From Actinoplanes oblitus (GTDB taxonomy: Bacteria > Actinomycetota > Actinomycetes > Mycobacteriales > Micromonosporaceae): a DNA stretch of 64,000 nucleotides. Below are positions 44,117-54,097 of the stretch, in pieces. Numbering within the stretch: position 1 is the stretch's first letter; every line of letters begins with the position of its first letter. Where the stretch lies: NCBI RefSeq assembly GCF_030252345.1, contig NZ_CP126980.1:3921501-3985500 (forward strand). Reading direction: 5' to 3'. The notes below the pieces were generated by a model. The model saw only the letters and a list, made by a program, of their open reading frames with translations. It did not search any database and was not told the origin of the DNA. Both the position numbers and the translations under genes were made by a program.

Positions 44117-44791
44117 ATGATCGACGACGTGGGTCTCGTCATCTTCGACTGTGACGGAGTGCTGGTCGACAGCGAACGCATCGCGGTGCGCGTGAACGTG
44201 GCCATCGCGGCGCAACTGGGCTGGCCGCTGACCGAGGCCGAGGTGATCGATCGGTTCATCGGCCGTTCCCACGCGTCCATCGCGGAGATCTTCGCCGCGG
44301 AGCTCGGCCCCGAGGCGGCGGCGACCTGGACGGACCGGTTCGAAGCCGAGCTCCATCAGGCCGTGGATGCCGAGCTGGTCGCGGTGGACGGGATCGTGGA
44401 GGCGTTGAGCGGGATCACCGTACCGACGTGTGTGGCGTCCAGCGGTACGCCCGAGAAGTTGCGGCACACCCTGGGCCGTACCGGTCTGTATCCGCGCTTC
44501 GCCGGCCGCGTCTTCAGCGCCACCGAGGTGCCCCGCGGCAAGCCCGCCCCCGACCTGTTCCTGCACGCCGCGGCGACGATGGGCGTGCCACCGCGGGCGT
44601 GCGTGGTCGTGGAGGACAGCCAGTACGGGGTTCAGGCGGCCCGCGCCGCGGGCATGCGGTGCCTGGCCTACGCGGGCGGACTCACCCCCATCGACCGGCT
44701 CGAAGGTCCCGGCACGATCGTCTTCGACGACATGCGAGACCTTCCCGCCTTGCTCGACGAGGTCCGTCCGCGCGACGCTCGGTTGGTGTGA
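44117..44791 (+). CDS. HAD family hydrolase (beta-phosphoglucomutase/phosphatase type)
   Basis: A 224-aa HAD subfamily IA protein: motif I FDCDGVLVDS (nucleophile D11, acid D13), motif II VASSGTPEK, motif III Lys in RGKPAPDLFL, motif IV VVEDSQYG. A helical cap lies at 20-85. Likely substrates are sugar phosphates. The leaderless ATG 44117 uses the promoter in the right direct repeat. If the island is removed, this gene would directly follow the DUF6461 gene. It converges on the lectin gene 4 bp away. Confidence 0.9.
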   Translation: MIDDVGLVIFDCDGVLVDSERIAVRVNVAIAAQLGWPLTEAEVIDRFIGRSHASIAEIFAAELGPEAAATWTDRFEAELHQAVDAELVAVDGIVEALSGITVPTCVASSGTPEKLRHTLGRTGLYPRFAGRVFSATEVPRGKPAPDLFLHAAATMGVPPRACVVVEDSQYGVQAARAAGMRCLAYAGGLTPIDRLEGPGTIVFDDMRDLPALLDEVRPRDARLV

Positions 44792-44795
44792 CGGT

Positions 44796-45290
44796 TCAGA
44801 GGTTGGCCGGGCGGAAGACCCACTGTTGCTGCTGGGAGCCGTTGCAGTCCCACAGCTGAACCTTCGTACCGTTGGTCCAGATGGTGTTGAAGTCGGCGTC
44901 CAGGCACTTGTTGTTGTATCCGACGTGCAGGGCGCCGCCGACCGGGTTCCACTGCTGTTGCTGGGAGCCGTTGCAGTCCCACAGCTGGACCTTCGTGCCG
45001 TTGGTCCAGATGGTGTTGAAGTCGGCGTCGAGGCATTTGCCGTTGTAGCCGACGTGAATGGTGTTGCCCTGGAACCACCACAGTTGCTGCGGCGAGCCGT
45101 TGCAGTCCCACAGCTGGACCTTCGTACCGTTGGTCCAGATGTTGTTGAGGTCGGCGTCGAGGCACTTGTTGTTGAACCCGACCTGCACCCGCTGGAACGG
45201 TGGGGTGGCCGCCGCCGGTGCCGCCGGTAACAGCGGTACACCCGTGGCGAGCAGCAGTGCCAGGACACGGGCACGAACTTTTCCGGACAT
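44796..45290 (-). CDS. Secreted ricin-B-type beta-trefoil lectin with near-identical threefold repeats
   Basis: A 164-aa protein: signal peptide (1-29, ending AAA) and three 43-residue units starting at 37, 80 and 123, each containing VG(F/Y)N-x-KCLDAD-x-N-x-IWTNGTKVQLWDCNGS-x-QQ and a QxW motif. The units differ at only a few positions, which is unusually regular for this family. It should fold as one beta-trefoil with three equal sugar sites. GAGGAG is 8 nt before ATG 45290. There is no catalytic domain; it is a free lectin. Confidence 0.9.
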   Translation of the reverse strand: MSGKVRARVLALLLATGVPLLPAAPAAATPPFQRVQVGFNNKCLDADLNNIWTNGTKVQLWDCNGSPQQLWWFQGNTIHVGYNGKCLDADFNTIWTNGTKVQLWDCNGSQQQQWNPVGGALHVGYNNKCLDADFNTIWTNGTKVQLWDCNGSQQQQWVFRPANL

Positions 45291-45482
45291 GGTCGATCTC
45301 CTCACGAATCGCTGTGAACCGCGCGTGCCGGCGGCTGTCAAGAACGCTAGGAGCCCCGATCGCACGGTCGTGGGGAAACCGGCCGAGTCCGCGTCGCCCG
45401 CCGGCGGCATCTGACCGAACGGCCGGACGTCCATGACCGTTCGGGTGCGGACCGGCAGGCTCACCTGAGCCCGCAGGCGATG

Positions 45483-46250
45483 TCAGCCGCGCCGGGCGAT
45501 CCGCTGTGTCAACGTGTGCGCCGCCTCCAGCAGCAAGGCGCCGAGCTGCGCCGTCCGTTCCCCGTTGAACCGGGACTCGACCCCGGTCAGGCTCAGCGCC
45601 CAGGCCGGCGACCCGGTCCGGTCGAACACCACCGCGCCGACACCCCAGCTGCCGGGGACGATCAGCCCGGGATTCACCGCGTACCCCCGCCGCCGTGTCG
45701 CGGCGACCCGCCGCGACAACGCGGCCTCCTCGTGCTGGGTGCCGTAGGCCGCCGACAGTTCCCCGCCCCGCGACCGCACGTAGGCCTCGGCGTCGTCGAG
45801 CGGCAGCAGCGCCAGGATCGCCAGTCCCGCCGAGGCCACCCCCAGCGGAAACCGGATCCCCTCGTGCAACACGTGCGACCGCAGCGGAAAGCTGCCCTCC
45901 TCCCCGGCCAGGCACACGGTCTCGTCGCCGCGCCGCGCCGAGAAGAACGCGCTCTCGCCGGTCGCCGCCGCCAGCGAGCGCAGCACGTCCCGGGCCGTCG
46001 AGGTCACGTCGTAGCGTTCCGCGGCCACCGACCCGAGCAGGAACAACTCCGGCCCGAGATACCACCGCCCGCGCCGCGCGTCCCGGTCGACGAAACCCTC
46101 CTCGGCGAGGGCGGCGAGCACCCGCTGAGCGGTCGACCGGGGCAGCCCGGTGGCCGCCGCCACCTCCACCGTCGTCACCCCGTCGGCCGCGCCCGACCCG
46201 ACCCGGCGCAGCACCGCCGCCACCCGCGCGACCAACTGAGACCCCTGCAT
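45483..46250 (-). CDS. IclR family transcriptional regulator
   Basis: About 255 aa: an N-terminal winged helix (TTVEVAAATGLPRSTAQRVLAALAEEGFVDRD) and a C-terminal IclR ligand domain (FPLRSHVLHEGIRFPLGVASAGLAILAL). ATG 46250 is preferred over GTG 46256 because CATAAT lies 6 nt before it, the leaderless spacing seen often here. It is divergent from the CoA-transferase/thiolase operon and is its likely regulator; ligands in this family are often the pathway's aromatic or keto acids. Confidence 0.88.
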   Translation of the reverse strand: MQGSQLVARVAAVLRRVGSGAADGVTTVEVAAATGLPRSTAQRVLAALAEEGFVDRDARRGRWYLGPELFLLGSVAAERYDVTSTARDVLRSLAAATGESAFFSARRGDETVCLAGEEGSFPLRSHVLHEGIRFPLGVASAGLAILALLPLDDAEAYVRSRGGELSAAYGTQHEEAALSRRVAATRRRGYAVNPGLIVPGSWGVGAVVFDRTGSPAWALSLTGVESRFNGERTAQLGALLLEAAHTLTQRIARRG

Positions 46251-46267
46251 GCTCACATTATGAGCAG

Positions 46268-46281
46268 GTGACGCCCGTCAC
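46268..46281. promoter_or_regulatory. Palindrome between iclR and scoA, putative operator
   Basis: GTGACG-CC-CGTCAC, perfect 6+6, in the 90-bp divergent intergenic region. Confidence 0.6.
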
Positions 46282-46339
46282 GGTCGCCAGGTGATTATTT
46301 CGGGGGTGTGCGGCATCTATGTGCCTACCGTGCCGCGCC

Positions 46340-47030
<691 letters not shown>

Positions 47031-47044
<14 letters not shown>

Positions 47045-47666
47045 CGACATGGCGGCGATCGCCGCCGCCGAGCTGACCGACGGCCAGTACGTGAACCTCG
47101 GCATCGGCATCCCCACCCTGGTCGCCAACCACCTGCCGGCCGGCGTCCGGGTGACCCTGCAGAGCGAGAACGGCATCCTCGGCATGGGCCCGTTCCCGTA
47201 CGAGGGCGACGAGGACGCCGACCTGATCAACGCGGGCAAGCAGACCGTCACCCTGCTGCCCGGCGCCTCGGTCTTCGACTCGGCCACCTCGTTCGGCATG
47301 ATCCGCGGCGGTCACGTGCAGACCGCGGTGCTCGGCGCGCTGCAGGTGGCCGCCAACGGCGACCTGGCCAACTGGACCATCCCCGGCAAGCTCGTCAAGG
47401 GCATGGGCGGCGCGATGGACCTGGTCGCCGGCACCCCGCGGGTCATCGTGGTCACCGAGCACGTCGCCAAGGACGGCACGCCGAAGATCGTCGAGCGGTG
47501 CACCCTGCCGCTGACCGGCGCCGGCGTCGTCGACCGGATCATCTCGGACCGCGCGGTCTTCGACGTCACCGGCGACGGCCTGGTGCTGCGCCGGCTCGCC
47601 GACGGCCAGACCGTCGAGCAACTGAAGGAACTGACCGGCGCCGGCTTCGCGGTGGACCTCGGATGA
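47031..47666 (+). CDS. scoB: 3-oxoacid CoA-transferase subunit B
   Basis: A 211-aa subunit with the catalytic Glu in [31 protein letters not shown] at the N-terminus and [19 protein letters not shown] 47031 ([10 protein letters not shown]) matches the usual family N-terminus and is placed within the scoA end; ATG 47049 is an alternative. Stop overlaps the thiolase start (ATGA). Confidence 0.9.
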
Positions 47667-48820
47667 GCGCGGTCATCGCCGGTTACGCCCGGACCCCGTT
47701 CGCCCGCTACACCGGTGCGCTCGCCAAGATCCCGGCCGTCGAGCTGGGCGCGCACGCCGCCCGGGCCGCCCTGGCCCGGGCCGGCGTCCCGGCCGACGCG
47801 GTCCAGCGGGTCTTCGCCGGCCAGGTGCTGCAGGGTCTCGCCGGGCAGAACCCGGCCCGGCAGGCCGCCGTCGCCGCCGGCATCCCGCTCGACGTCCCGG
47901 CGACCACCCTCAACGCGGTCTGCCTCTCCGGCCTGGAGGCCGTCGTCGCGGCCGCCGACCTGATCGCCTCCGGCCGGGCCGACGTCGTGGTGGCGATCGG
48001 CATGGAGTCCATGTCGCTCGCCCCGCACGCCGGTCACGGCCGGGCCGGCGCCCGGTACGGCGCGATCGAGCTGCTCGACACCCTGGAGCACGACGGGCTC
48101 ACCGACGCGTTCGAGCGCCGCTCGATGGGCGCCTCCACCGAGGACGGCAACACGGGCCTCCAGCTGGACCGGGCCGGCCAGGACGCCTGGGCCGCCCGCT
48201 CACACCAGCGGGCCGCCGCCTCGCGGGAGTTCCTCGCCGGCGAGATCGCACCCGTCACGGTACGCGGTCAGCAGCTCGGCACCGACGACGGCGTCCGCCC
48301 GGACACCACGGTGGAGACCCTGGCCGGGCTGCGTCCGGCCTTCGCCGCCGACGGCACCATCACCGCCGGCAACGCCTCCCAGCTCACCGACGGCGCCGCC
48401 GCGCTGGTGCTGATGAGCGCGACGGCCGCCGCCTCGCACGGGGTCACGCCGCTGGCCCGGGTGCTGTCGTCGGCCCTGGTCGCCGGCCCGGACGTACGCT
48501 TGCACCACCAGCCCTCGAACGCCATCCTGGCGGCCCTGAAGCACCTCGGCGCCGAGCCGTCCGCGCTGAGCCGCATCGAGGTGAACGAGGCGTTCGCCGC
48601 GGTGGCCGTCGCCTCGGCCGACGCCCTCGGCGTGGGACCGGACCTGGTGAACGTGCACGGCGGAGCGATCGCTCTGGGACACCCGATCGGTGCCTCCGGC
48701 GCCCGCATCGTGGGCACCCTGGCCCGCCAGTTGCACGAGCCGGGCGCCGGCCCGCTCGGCGCCGCCGCCATCTGCGGAGGTGGCGGCCAGGGCTCCGCCG
48801 TCATCCTGGAAGCGATCTGA
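47663..48820 (+). CDS. Acetyl-CoA C-acyltransferase (thiolase)
   Basis: A 385-aa thiolase: acyl-enzyme Cys87 in [13 protein letters not shown] near 310, His in [14 protein letters not shown] and a second Cys in AICGGGGQG. It cleaves acetoacetyl-CoA (or 3-oxoadipyl-CoA) made by the CoA-transferase, giving acetyl-CoA units. Coupled by ATGA to scoB, it completes a three-gene catabolic operon. Confidence 0.93.
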   Translation: MSAVIAGYARTPFARYTGALAKIPAVELGAHAARAALARAGVPADAVQRVFAGQVLQGLAGQNPARQAAVAAGIPLDVPATTLNAVCLSGLEAVVAAADLIASGRADVVVAIGMESMSLAPHAGHGRAGARYGAIELLDTLEHDGLTDAFERRSMGASTEDGNTGLQLDRAGQDAWAARSHQRAAASREFLAGEIAPVTVRGQQLGTDDGVRPDTTVETLAGLRPAFAADGTITAGNASQLTDGAAALVLMSATAAASHGVTPLARVLSSALVAGPDVRLHHQPSNAILAALKHLGAEPSALSRIEVNEAFAAVAVASADALGVGPDLVNVHGGAIALGHPIGASGARIVGTLARQLHEPGAGPLGAAAICGGGGQGSAVILEAI

Positions 48821-49144
48821 GCTGGTCACCGGAGCCGCCCGCAGGTCACCCCGCGCAGACGGGCGTGGCCTGCGGGCGGCGTGGCTGGGCGTGGTGCACC
48901 GAGCAGGAGGCCGCCGGGCGGCTCCCCGACGGCCGAGAGCATCGCGGTCTACCTGGCGAACGGGGTTCTTCGTCGGCTGATCCGGCGGGACGACCTCCGG
49001 TTCTCGTGCCGTCGAGATCGAGATTGGCCAGTCGAGACGCGTGGATGTTCATCATTTGCGTAGTCGCGGCACGGACGTAGCGAGCGCGAAATGCCGCCAT
49101 TCAACCTGTTACCCTCCGGTAACTTGAGGGATTGGGATTCGTCT
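48821..49144. other. Intergenic region
   Basis: 324 bp with no supportable gene. It probably holds the end of the thiolase transcript and the promoter for the secreted hydrolase (AT-richer near 49040-49060). Confidence 0.5.
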
Positions 49145-50698
49145 ATGCGTCGGCTCGCTGTCGTACTGTCGTTGCTGTTGATGTCGCTGGTGCTCGCCGT
49201 GCCGGCCTCGGCAGGGCCATCCACCACCGGATTCCACTGGAACGACATCACCGCCGGCGACGGCGTACAGCTCAAGTCCAACGTGATCGAACCGGCCACC
49301 CCGGGCACGCATCCGGGCGTCGTGCTGGTGGCCAGCTGGGCACTCAACGACTTCCAGTACCTGGCGCAGGCGAAGCAGCTGGCCGAGGCGGGCTACGTGG
49401 TGCTCTCCTACACCGCCCGCGGGTTCTGGCTCTCCGGCGGCACCATCGACGTGGCCGGCCCGCGGGACGTCGCCGACGCGTCCAGCGCGGTGGACTGGCT
49501 GATCGCGCACACCAGCGTGGATCCGCACCGGATCGGCATCGTCGGGATGTCCTACGGCGGCGGGATCAGCCTGCTGGCCGCCGCGCACGACCCGCGCCTG
49601 CGGGCGGTCGGCTCGCTGAGCGGCTGGTCCGACATGGGCGCCTCGATGACCGGCGGCGACACCCGCCGGCCGCAGGCGGCGTGGTTCCTGCAGACCGCGG
49701 CGCGGCTCGTCGGGCGCCCGTCGCCGCAGATGAACCAGATCCTCGACGACTACTGGGCCGACCGGGACGCCGAGGGCCGGGACCGGTGGGCGCGGGAACG
49801 CTCCGCCCGGTACTCGGTCGACGCGCTGAACCGCAGCAACCCGGCGGTGCTGATCGCGCACAGCTTCGGTGACAGCATCTTCCCGGCCAACCAGATGCTC
49901 GACTTCTACACCGCGCTGCGTACCCCGAAGCGCCTCGAACTGGCGCCCGGTGACCACGCCACGGTGGAGATCTCCGGGCTGGCCGGCATCCCGAACCATG
50001 TGTGGACCAGCGTGCGGCGCTGGCTCGACCAGTACCTGGCCGGGATCGACACCGGCATCGGCGACGAGCCCGGCGTGGTGCTGCGCCCGCACAACTCGTC
50101 GGCGGCCGAGTACTACCCGGACTGGTCGCACGTGACCGGCCACGACGACCGTCTCCGGCTCGGCGCGCCGCACGGCCTGATCGCCACCGGCGACCTCGGC
50201 CCGCAACCGCAGGGCACCTGGACCCGCCGGATCCAGGCCGGCACCGACACCATCGCCGGCGGTGGCGTCGCCCTGCTGACCAACGGCCTCGAGCAGCTGA
50301 CCGGGATCCCGCCGATCGTCTCGCTGCCCGCGGTGTCCCGCCGCCACGCCGGCGTGTGGCTGTCCGGCGCCGCACCGGCCGGCGGGTGGCGGGTCCGCGG
50401 CGTGCCCCGGCTGCACGCCCCGCTCGCCTCGACCCACCCGGCCGGCACGGTCATCGCCTACCTGTACGACGTCAACGCCCTCGGCATCGGCAAACTCTTC
50501 TCGCACGCCCCGGTCACCTGGCACGGCTCGCCGGCGACGGTGGACCTGCCGCTGCAGGTCACCGCGTACGATCTGCCGTCCGGCCACCGTCTCGCCCTGG
50601 TCGTCGACACCAAGGACCCGCTGTATCTCGACGCCAACGCCAAGGACGCGACGATCACCTTCAGCAGCGACGCCTGGCTGGACGTGCCGATCGCCTGA
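49145..50698 (+). CDS. Secreted CocE/NonD-type alpha/beta hydrolase
   Basis: A 517-aa protein: signal peptide (1-23, ending ASA), an X-Pro dipeptidyl-peptidase/CocE-like hydrolase domain with nucleophile elbow GMSYGGG (Ser136), SFGDSIFPANQ and GDHATVE (His), then a C-terminal jelly-roll (about 370-515) of the kind in X-Pro dipeptidyl-peptidases. It would cleave peptides or esters outside the cell. GAGGGATTGGG precedes ATG 49145. It is followed by a very strong hairpin. Confidence 0.85.
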   Translation: MRRLAVVLSLLLMSLVLAVPASAGPSTTGFHWNDITAGDGVQLKSNVIEPATPGTHPGVVLVASWALNDFQYLAQAKQLAEAGYVVLSYTARGFWLSGGTIDVAGPRDVADASSAVDWLIAHTSVDPHRIGIVGMSYGGGISLLAAAHDPRLRAVGSLSGWSDMGASMTGGDTRRPQAAWFLQTAARLVGRPSPQMNQILDDYWADRDAEGRDRWARERSARYSVDALNRSNPAVLIAHSFGDSIFPANQMLDFYTALRTPKRLELAPGDHATVEISGLAGIPNHVWTSVRRWLDQYLAGIDTGIGDEPGVVLRPHNSSAAEYYPDWSHVTGHDDRLRLGAPHGLIATGDLGPQPQGTWTRRIQAGTDTIAGGGVALLTNGLEQLTGIPPIVSLPAVSRRHAGVWLSGAAPAGGWRVRGVPRLHAPLASTHPAGTVIAYLYDVNALGIGKLFSHAPVTWHGSPATVDLPLQVTAYDLPSGHRLALVVDTKDPLYLDANAKDATITFSSDAWLDVPIA

Positions 50699-50730
50699 GC
50701 GCCGGCCGGGCCGCATCGGTGGTCACCCAC

Positions 50731-50794
50731 GCTGCCGGGCTCCCGCGACGAACATCCTGGCCGGCCTCGTCCAGGATCGCGGGAGCCCGGCAGC
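50731..50794. terminator. Long perfect hairpin after the secreted hydrolase
   Basis: GCTGCCGGGCTCCCGCGA and its exact complement (50777-50794) flank a 28-nt loop that itself holds a 6-bp stem TCCTGG/CCAGGA. This 18-bp perfect arm is far stronger than needed for termination. There is no U-run. Confidence 0.8.
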
Positions 50795-51027
50795 GGTCCC
50801 GGCAGCGGTACGTATTGCCTGCTGGGCGTCGTTGCGGTATTGGATTCCTCGCGCATGACGGCGGCCGAGAATCGGCGGACGAGAATCGCCGGGATGACCA
50901 GGGGAAATGTGTTCCGGCTGCCGAAATATCACTGTGGACATTGCCTGGAAAGATCTTGTGATGCTAGCGTCGGATTCGCGTTCTAAACTGGCGGAAATGC
51001 CAGTTCGCATCCACGGGGAGGCGCGGC
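50795..51027. other. Upstream region of a small secreted protein gene
   Basis: No gene seen. AT-richer DNA near 50930-51000 is the probable promoter, and GGGGAGG lies just before ATG 51028. Confidence 0.5.
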
Positions 51028-51492
51028 ATGAATTCACGTAAAGTTATCGCAGGATCTATGGCAGTCTTAGCTTCTGTATCCGCCGCCCTCGTGGCTACCG
51101 CCGGCCCGGCGCTGGCGAGCGACACGTCGTTCAGTGTCACTGTCAAGCACTCCAACGGCACCATCGTGTCCACGATGTCGGGCAACGTCGTCTGGTACAA
51201 CCGGTCCGCGGCCCTGACGAACATCAAGCAGTACATCCGGGGCGGCGAATGCTCCTATGCCGCCATCTCGAGCTACTCGGTGCTCGGCGTGGTGGATTAC
51301 CGCAACACTGCCAAGCGTTGCCCGAGCTCGAACACCACCTACTCGCTCAACAACATTCTCCTCAACGGCAACAATGAGGACAGCGACGGTGATGGCCAGC
51401 CCGGTCCGCTGCTCGAAGCAATCACCGACATCGACATCGAGCTGCTCGACGTGAACGATGACCGTCACGCCTTCCAGGTGCTTCGGCGCTGA
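51028..51492 (+). CDS. Small secreted protein
   Basis: A 154-aa protein with a signal peptide (1-31, ending ALA), two Cys (GGECSYA, KRCPS) and an acidic DSDGDGQPGP loop that resembles a calcium-binding turn. No family is recognised. GGGGAGG is 6-8 nt upstream. The base composition is a little lower in GC than its neighbours. Confidence 0.7.
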   Translation: MNSRKVIAGSMAVLASVSAALVATAGPALASDTSFSVTVKHSNGTIVSTMSGNVVWYNRSAALTNIKQYIRGGECSYAAISSYSVLGVVDYRNTAKRCPSSNTTYSLNNILLNGNNEDSDGDGQPGPLLEAITDIDIELLDVNDDRHAFQVLRR

Positions 51493-51610
51493 CAGATCCC
51501 ATAAGGCAGTAAATGCAATAAGGCCGTGAAGTAGCCGTATCCCGAGCCCGCCGGTACGTGCCGGCGGGCTCGGGAACGGTTGGCGGAGCAGGCCGCCGTA
51601 CCTATCGGGA

Positions 51611-53188
51611 TTAGGCCACCCACGGGCGGGGCTGGTTGACGATCTCGGCGCGCAGGAACACGTCGTACTTCCCCTCGCCCTTGCCGTCGATCCAGAACTT
51701 GTGCGTGTAGGGCTCGCTGGTGCCCGGCACGGTGCCCTGGATCGGCGGCGGGGCGTACCCGCCGGCGAACAGCGTCTCGCCGTGCTCGCCCACGTAGTCG
51801 TCGGCCAGGCCGAGGCCCTCGACCAGCCCGCCGGCGATCAGCGCGCCGATCGGGCCGCCGGTCAGCATGCCGGCGATGGTGGCCGCCGGGGTGAGCCCGC
51901 TGCCCGGCGCGGCGGCGCTGGCCAGGTCGTAGATCGCGGCGCCCTGGGCGGCCGCCGCGGCGGCCTTCTGCATCGCCGCGTCCACCTTCTTGCGGGCCTC
52001 CGACGGGGAGCCCTCGTCGTTCTCCAGCACCGCGACGTGCAGCACGCTGGTGACCACCGGCTGCAGGTCGGCGACCACCGCCGGCGCGACCCGGACGTCG
52101 TTCTTGTCCACGTCGGTGAACTTGAACATCGAGGTGGCGGACCGGCCGAGCCCGCCCCAGGAGACGACGAAGTACGGCTCGTCGCTGCCGGACAGCTCGC
52201 TGGACTCGCCCCAGCACTTGAAGCCGACGAACCAGATCCGCAGGTGCTGGTCGATGATGATCTCCGGGTCACCGGCGGCGGTGGCGGTGATGTGCCCGCC
52301 GGTCATCCGCCAGCGGCCCTGACCGGCGGCGACGCTCACCGCACCGGTCGGCAGGCCCAGCAGGCTGGTCACGCCGCCGGTCCGGTCGTACGCCTCGAGC
52401 GCCCGGCGGACCACGATGTCGCTGCGGTCCACCAGCGGGGTCAGCGACTGCAGCCGCCAGCCCTGGCCCCACAGCTCGTCGTAGCGCTTGCGGTACTGCT
52501 CGTACGTCGCACCGTAGAGCTGGAACTCGCCGGTGGTGGCGGGCCGCCAGACAGCGGTGTAGCGGGTGTGCCCGCCCACCACGTACGGCTGGAGCAGCTT
52601 CAGCCGCCAGCCCTGCTTCCACAGCTCGTCGTACTTCGCCCGGTACGCCTCGTAGCTCACGTCGTAGAGCTGGATCTCGCCCTCGGTGGACTGGCGCCAG
52701 ACCGCTGTGTACCGGACCTGGTCGCCCGGCAGCACGTACGGCTGGAGTGCCTTGAGCCGCCAGCCCTGCTTCCACAGCTCGTCGTACTTCTTGCGGTAGT
52801 CGGCGTAGGTCCAGCCGTACACCTGGATCTCGCCCTCGGTCGACTGCTGCCAGGCGGCGGTGTACCGGACCTGGCCGCCCACCACGTACGGCTGGAGCAG
52901 CTTCAGCCGCCAGCCCTGCTTCCACAGCTCGTCGTACTTGGCACGGTACGTCTCGTACGGCACGTCGTAGAGCTGGATCTCGCCGGCGGTGGACTGCTGC
53001 CACACCGCGGTGTACCGGACCTGGTCGCCGGAGAGCACGTACGGCTGGAGTGCCTTGAGCCGCCAGCCCTGCTTCCACAGCTCGTCGTACTTCTTGCGAT
53101 AGTCCGGGTAGGTCCAGCCGTACACCTGGATCTCGCCCTCGGTCGAGGGCTTCCAGACCGCCGCGTACCGGATCTCGTCGTTCGCCAT
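51611..53188 (-). CDS. Protein with five BTRD1-like tandem repeats and a glycine-rich C-terminal domain
   Basis: A 525-aa protein. Residues 7-257 are five units of 50-51 residues, each (R)Y-x-A-x-W-x-x-x-T-x-GE-x-Q-x-Y-x-x-x-Y-x-x-YR-x-(K/R)YDELW-x-QGWRL, matching bacterial tandem repeat domain 1. Units 1 and 3 and units 2 and 4 are most alike. A LGFP-like segment (TSLLGLPTGAVS) and a domain with a glycine-zipper-like stretch (AGMLTGGPIGALIAGGLVEG) follow. No signal peptide is found. GGGAGAG is 9 nt before ATG 53188. Repeats of this family are found in secreted or surface proteins, so the lack of a signal is odd. The activity of the C-terminal domain is unknown. Confidence 0.8.
   Translation of the reverse strand: MANDEIRYAAVWKPSTEGEIQVYGWTYPDYRKKYDELWKQGWRLKALQPYVLSGDQVRYTAVWQQSTAGEIQLYDVPYETYRAKYDELWKQGWRLKLLQPYVVGGQVRYTAAWQQSTEGEIQVYGWTYADYRKKYDELWKQGWRLKALQPYVLPGDQVRYTAVWRQSTEGEIQLYDVSYEAYRAKYDELWKQGWRLKLLQPYVVGGHTRYTAVWRPATTGEFQLYGATYEQYRKRYDELWGQGWRLQSLTPLVDRSDIVVRRALEAYDRTGGVTSLLGLPTGAVSVAAGQGRWRMTGGHITATAAGDPEIIIDQHLRIWFVGFKCWGESSELSGSDEPYFVVSWGGLGRSATSMFKFTDVDKNDVRVAPAVVADLQPVVTSVLHVAVLENDEGSPSEARKKVDAAMQKAAAAAAQGAAIYDLASAAAPGSGLTPAATIAGMLTGGPIGALIAGGLVEGLGLADDYVGEHGETLFAGGYAPPPIQGTVPGTSEPYTHKFWIDGKGEGKYDVFLRAEIVNQPRPWVA
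52418..53170 (-). repeat. Five tandem repeats of about 150 nt, arranged as a doubled two-unit block
   Basis: Unit starts are 51, 50, 51 and 50 residues apart. Units 1/3 and 2/4 are nearly the same at DNA level, showing a recent duplication of a pair of units; unit 5 is more diverged. Confidence 0.85.
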
Positions 53189-53335
53189 CTCGGTGTTTCT
53201 CTCCCGTTCGTGCCGGTGTCGTGGACGCACCCAGGGCACCATCCGGGCCGGGCGGCCGGCCATACGCAGTTCTGCGCATCCGCGTCAGCGCAACCGTCCG
53301 GCGCCCGACAGTCCCGACGCGTCGGCGGCGGTGCA

Positions 53336-54097
53336 ATGGGACGGGTGAACACACCCTCGGCCACCGACCTGCGGCGCCTGCTCGACCTGGTCCACGACCT
53401 GGACGGCGACGCCGCGGACCAGCTGGGCCGGATGGGCGCCATCCTGGGCAGCGACATGACCTCGCTGAGCACCGTGGACCACGTGGAGGGCCGGCTGGTC
53501 GCCTCCCGCAGCACGCCGGCGGAGTCCAACCTGATCCGGGTCTCCTCGTTCCACAGCGTCTTCACGCTGCACCCCGGCTTCGCCGCGTTCCGGGCCGGCC
53601 GCCTGCGCCCCGGCACGCCCGCCGCCTGGTCCGACGTGAACACGCTGCGCGAGCTGCGGCGCAATCCGCTGTACGCGGACTTCTTCGCCCCGCGCGGCAC
53701 CCGCGACCAGTTGCTGTGCGTGGTCCGGCTGAACCGCCGCGAGGGTCACCTGCTCTCCTTCAACCGCTCCCGCCGAGGCTGGACCGGCCGGGACCGCACC
53801 GTTGTCCAGCTGATCTCCGCCCACCTCGGGCGGCACCTGGCCCGCCGCGCCGAGATCACCAGGCTGCGCCGCGCGCTGCACCGCCGGGAAGGCCTGGACG
53901 CGGCGGCGGGCCGGCTGGCGGCACTCACCCCGCGCGAGCGCGAGGTGCTCGGCGAGGTGGCCCGGGGCGCCTCGGACCGGGACATCGCCCGCTCGCTCGG
54001 CGTCCGCGAACGCACCGTCCACAAGCACCTGGAGCAGGCGTACCGCAAGCTCGGCGTGCACTCCCGCACCCAGGCCGCGGCGCTGCTGCACGGCTGA
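53336..54097 (+). CDS. LuxR family regulator with a GAF-like N-terminal domain
   Basis: A 253-aa protein: residues 1-175 look like a GAF/PAS-like sensory domain (DMTSLSTVDHVEGRLVAS, SFHSVFTLHPGFAAFRAGRL), and the C-terminal LuxR helix-turn-helix is LTPREREVLGEVARGASDRDIARSLGVRERTVHKHLEQAYRKLG. ATG 53336 or GTG 53345 may be the start. It is divergent from the BTRD1-like gene and may control it. Confidence 0.87.
   Translation: MGRVNTPSATDLRRLLDLVHDLDGDAADQLGRMGAILGSDMTSLSTVDHVEGRLVASRSTPAESNLIRVSSFHSVFTLHPGFAAFRAGRLRPGTPAAWSDVNTLRELRRNPLYADFFAPRGTRDQLLCVVRLNRREGHLLSFNRSRRGWTGRDRTVVQLISAHLGRHLARRAEITRLRRALHRREGLDAAAGRLAALTPREREVLGEVARGASDRDIARSLGVRERTVHKHLEQAYRKLGVHSRTQAAALLHG

Noticed and set aside
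49109..50716. 535-aa minus-strand frame opposite the secreted hydrolase
   Set aside because: Antisense shadow with Arg/Gly/Val-rich composition; the plus-strand gene has a signal peptide and catalytic motifs.
51701..53335. Plus-strand frame running from the BTRD1-like gene into the LuxR gene
   Set aside because: The upstream part is antisense to the tandem repeats, so its apparent repeats are only the mirror of the real gene. Only the LuxR part is kept.
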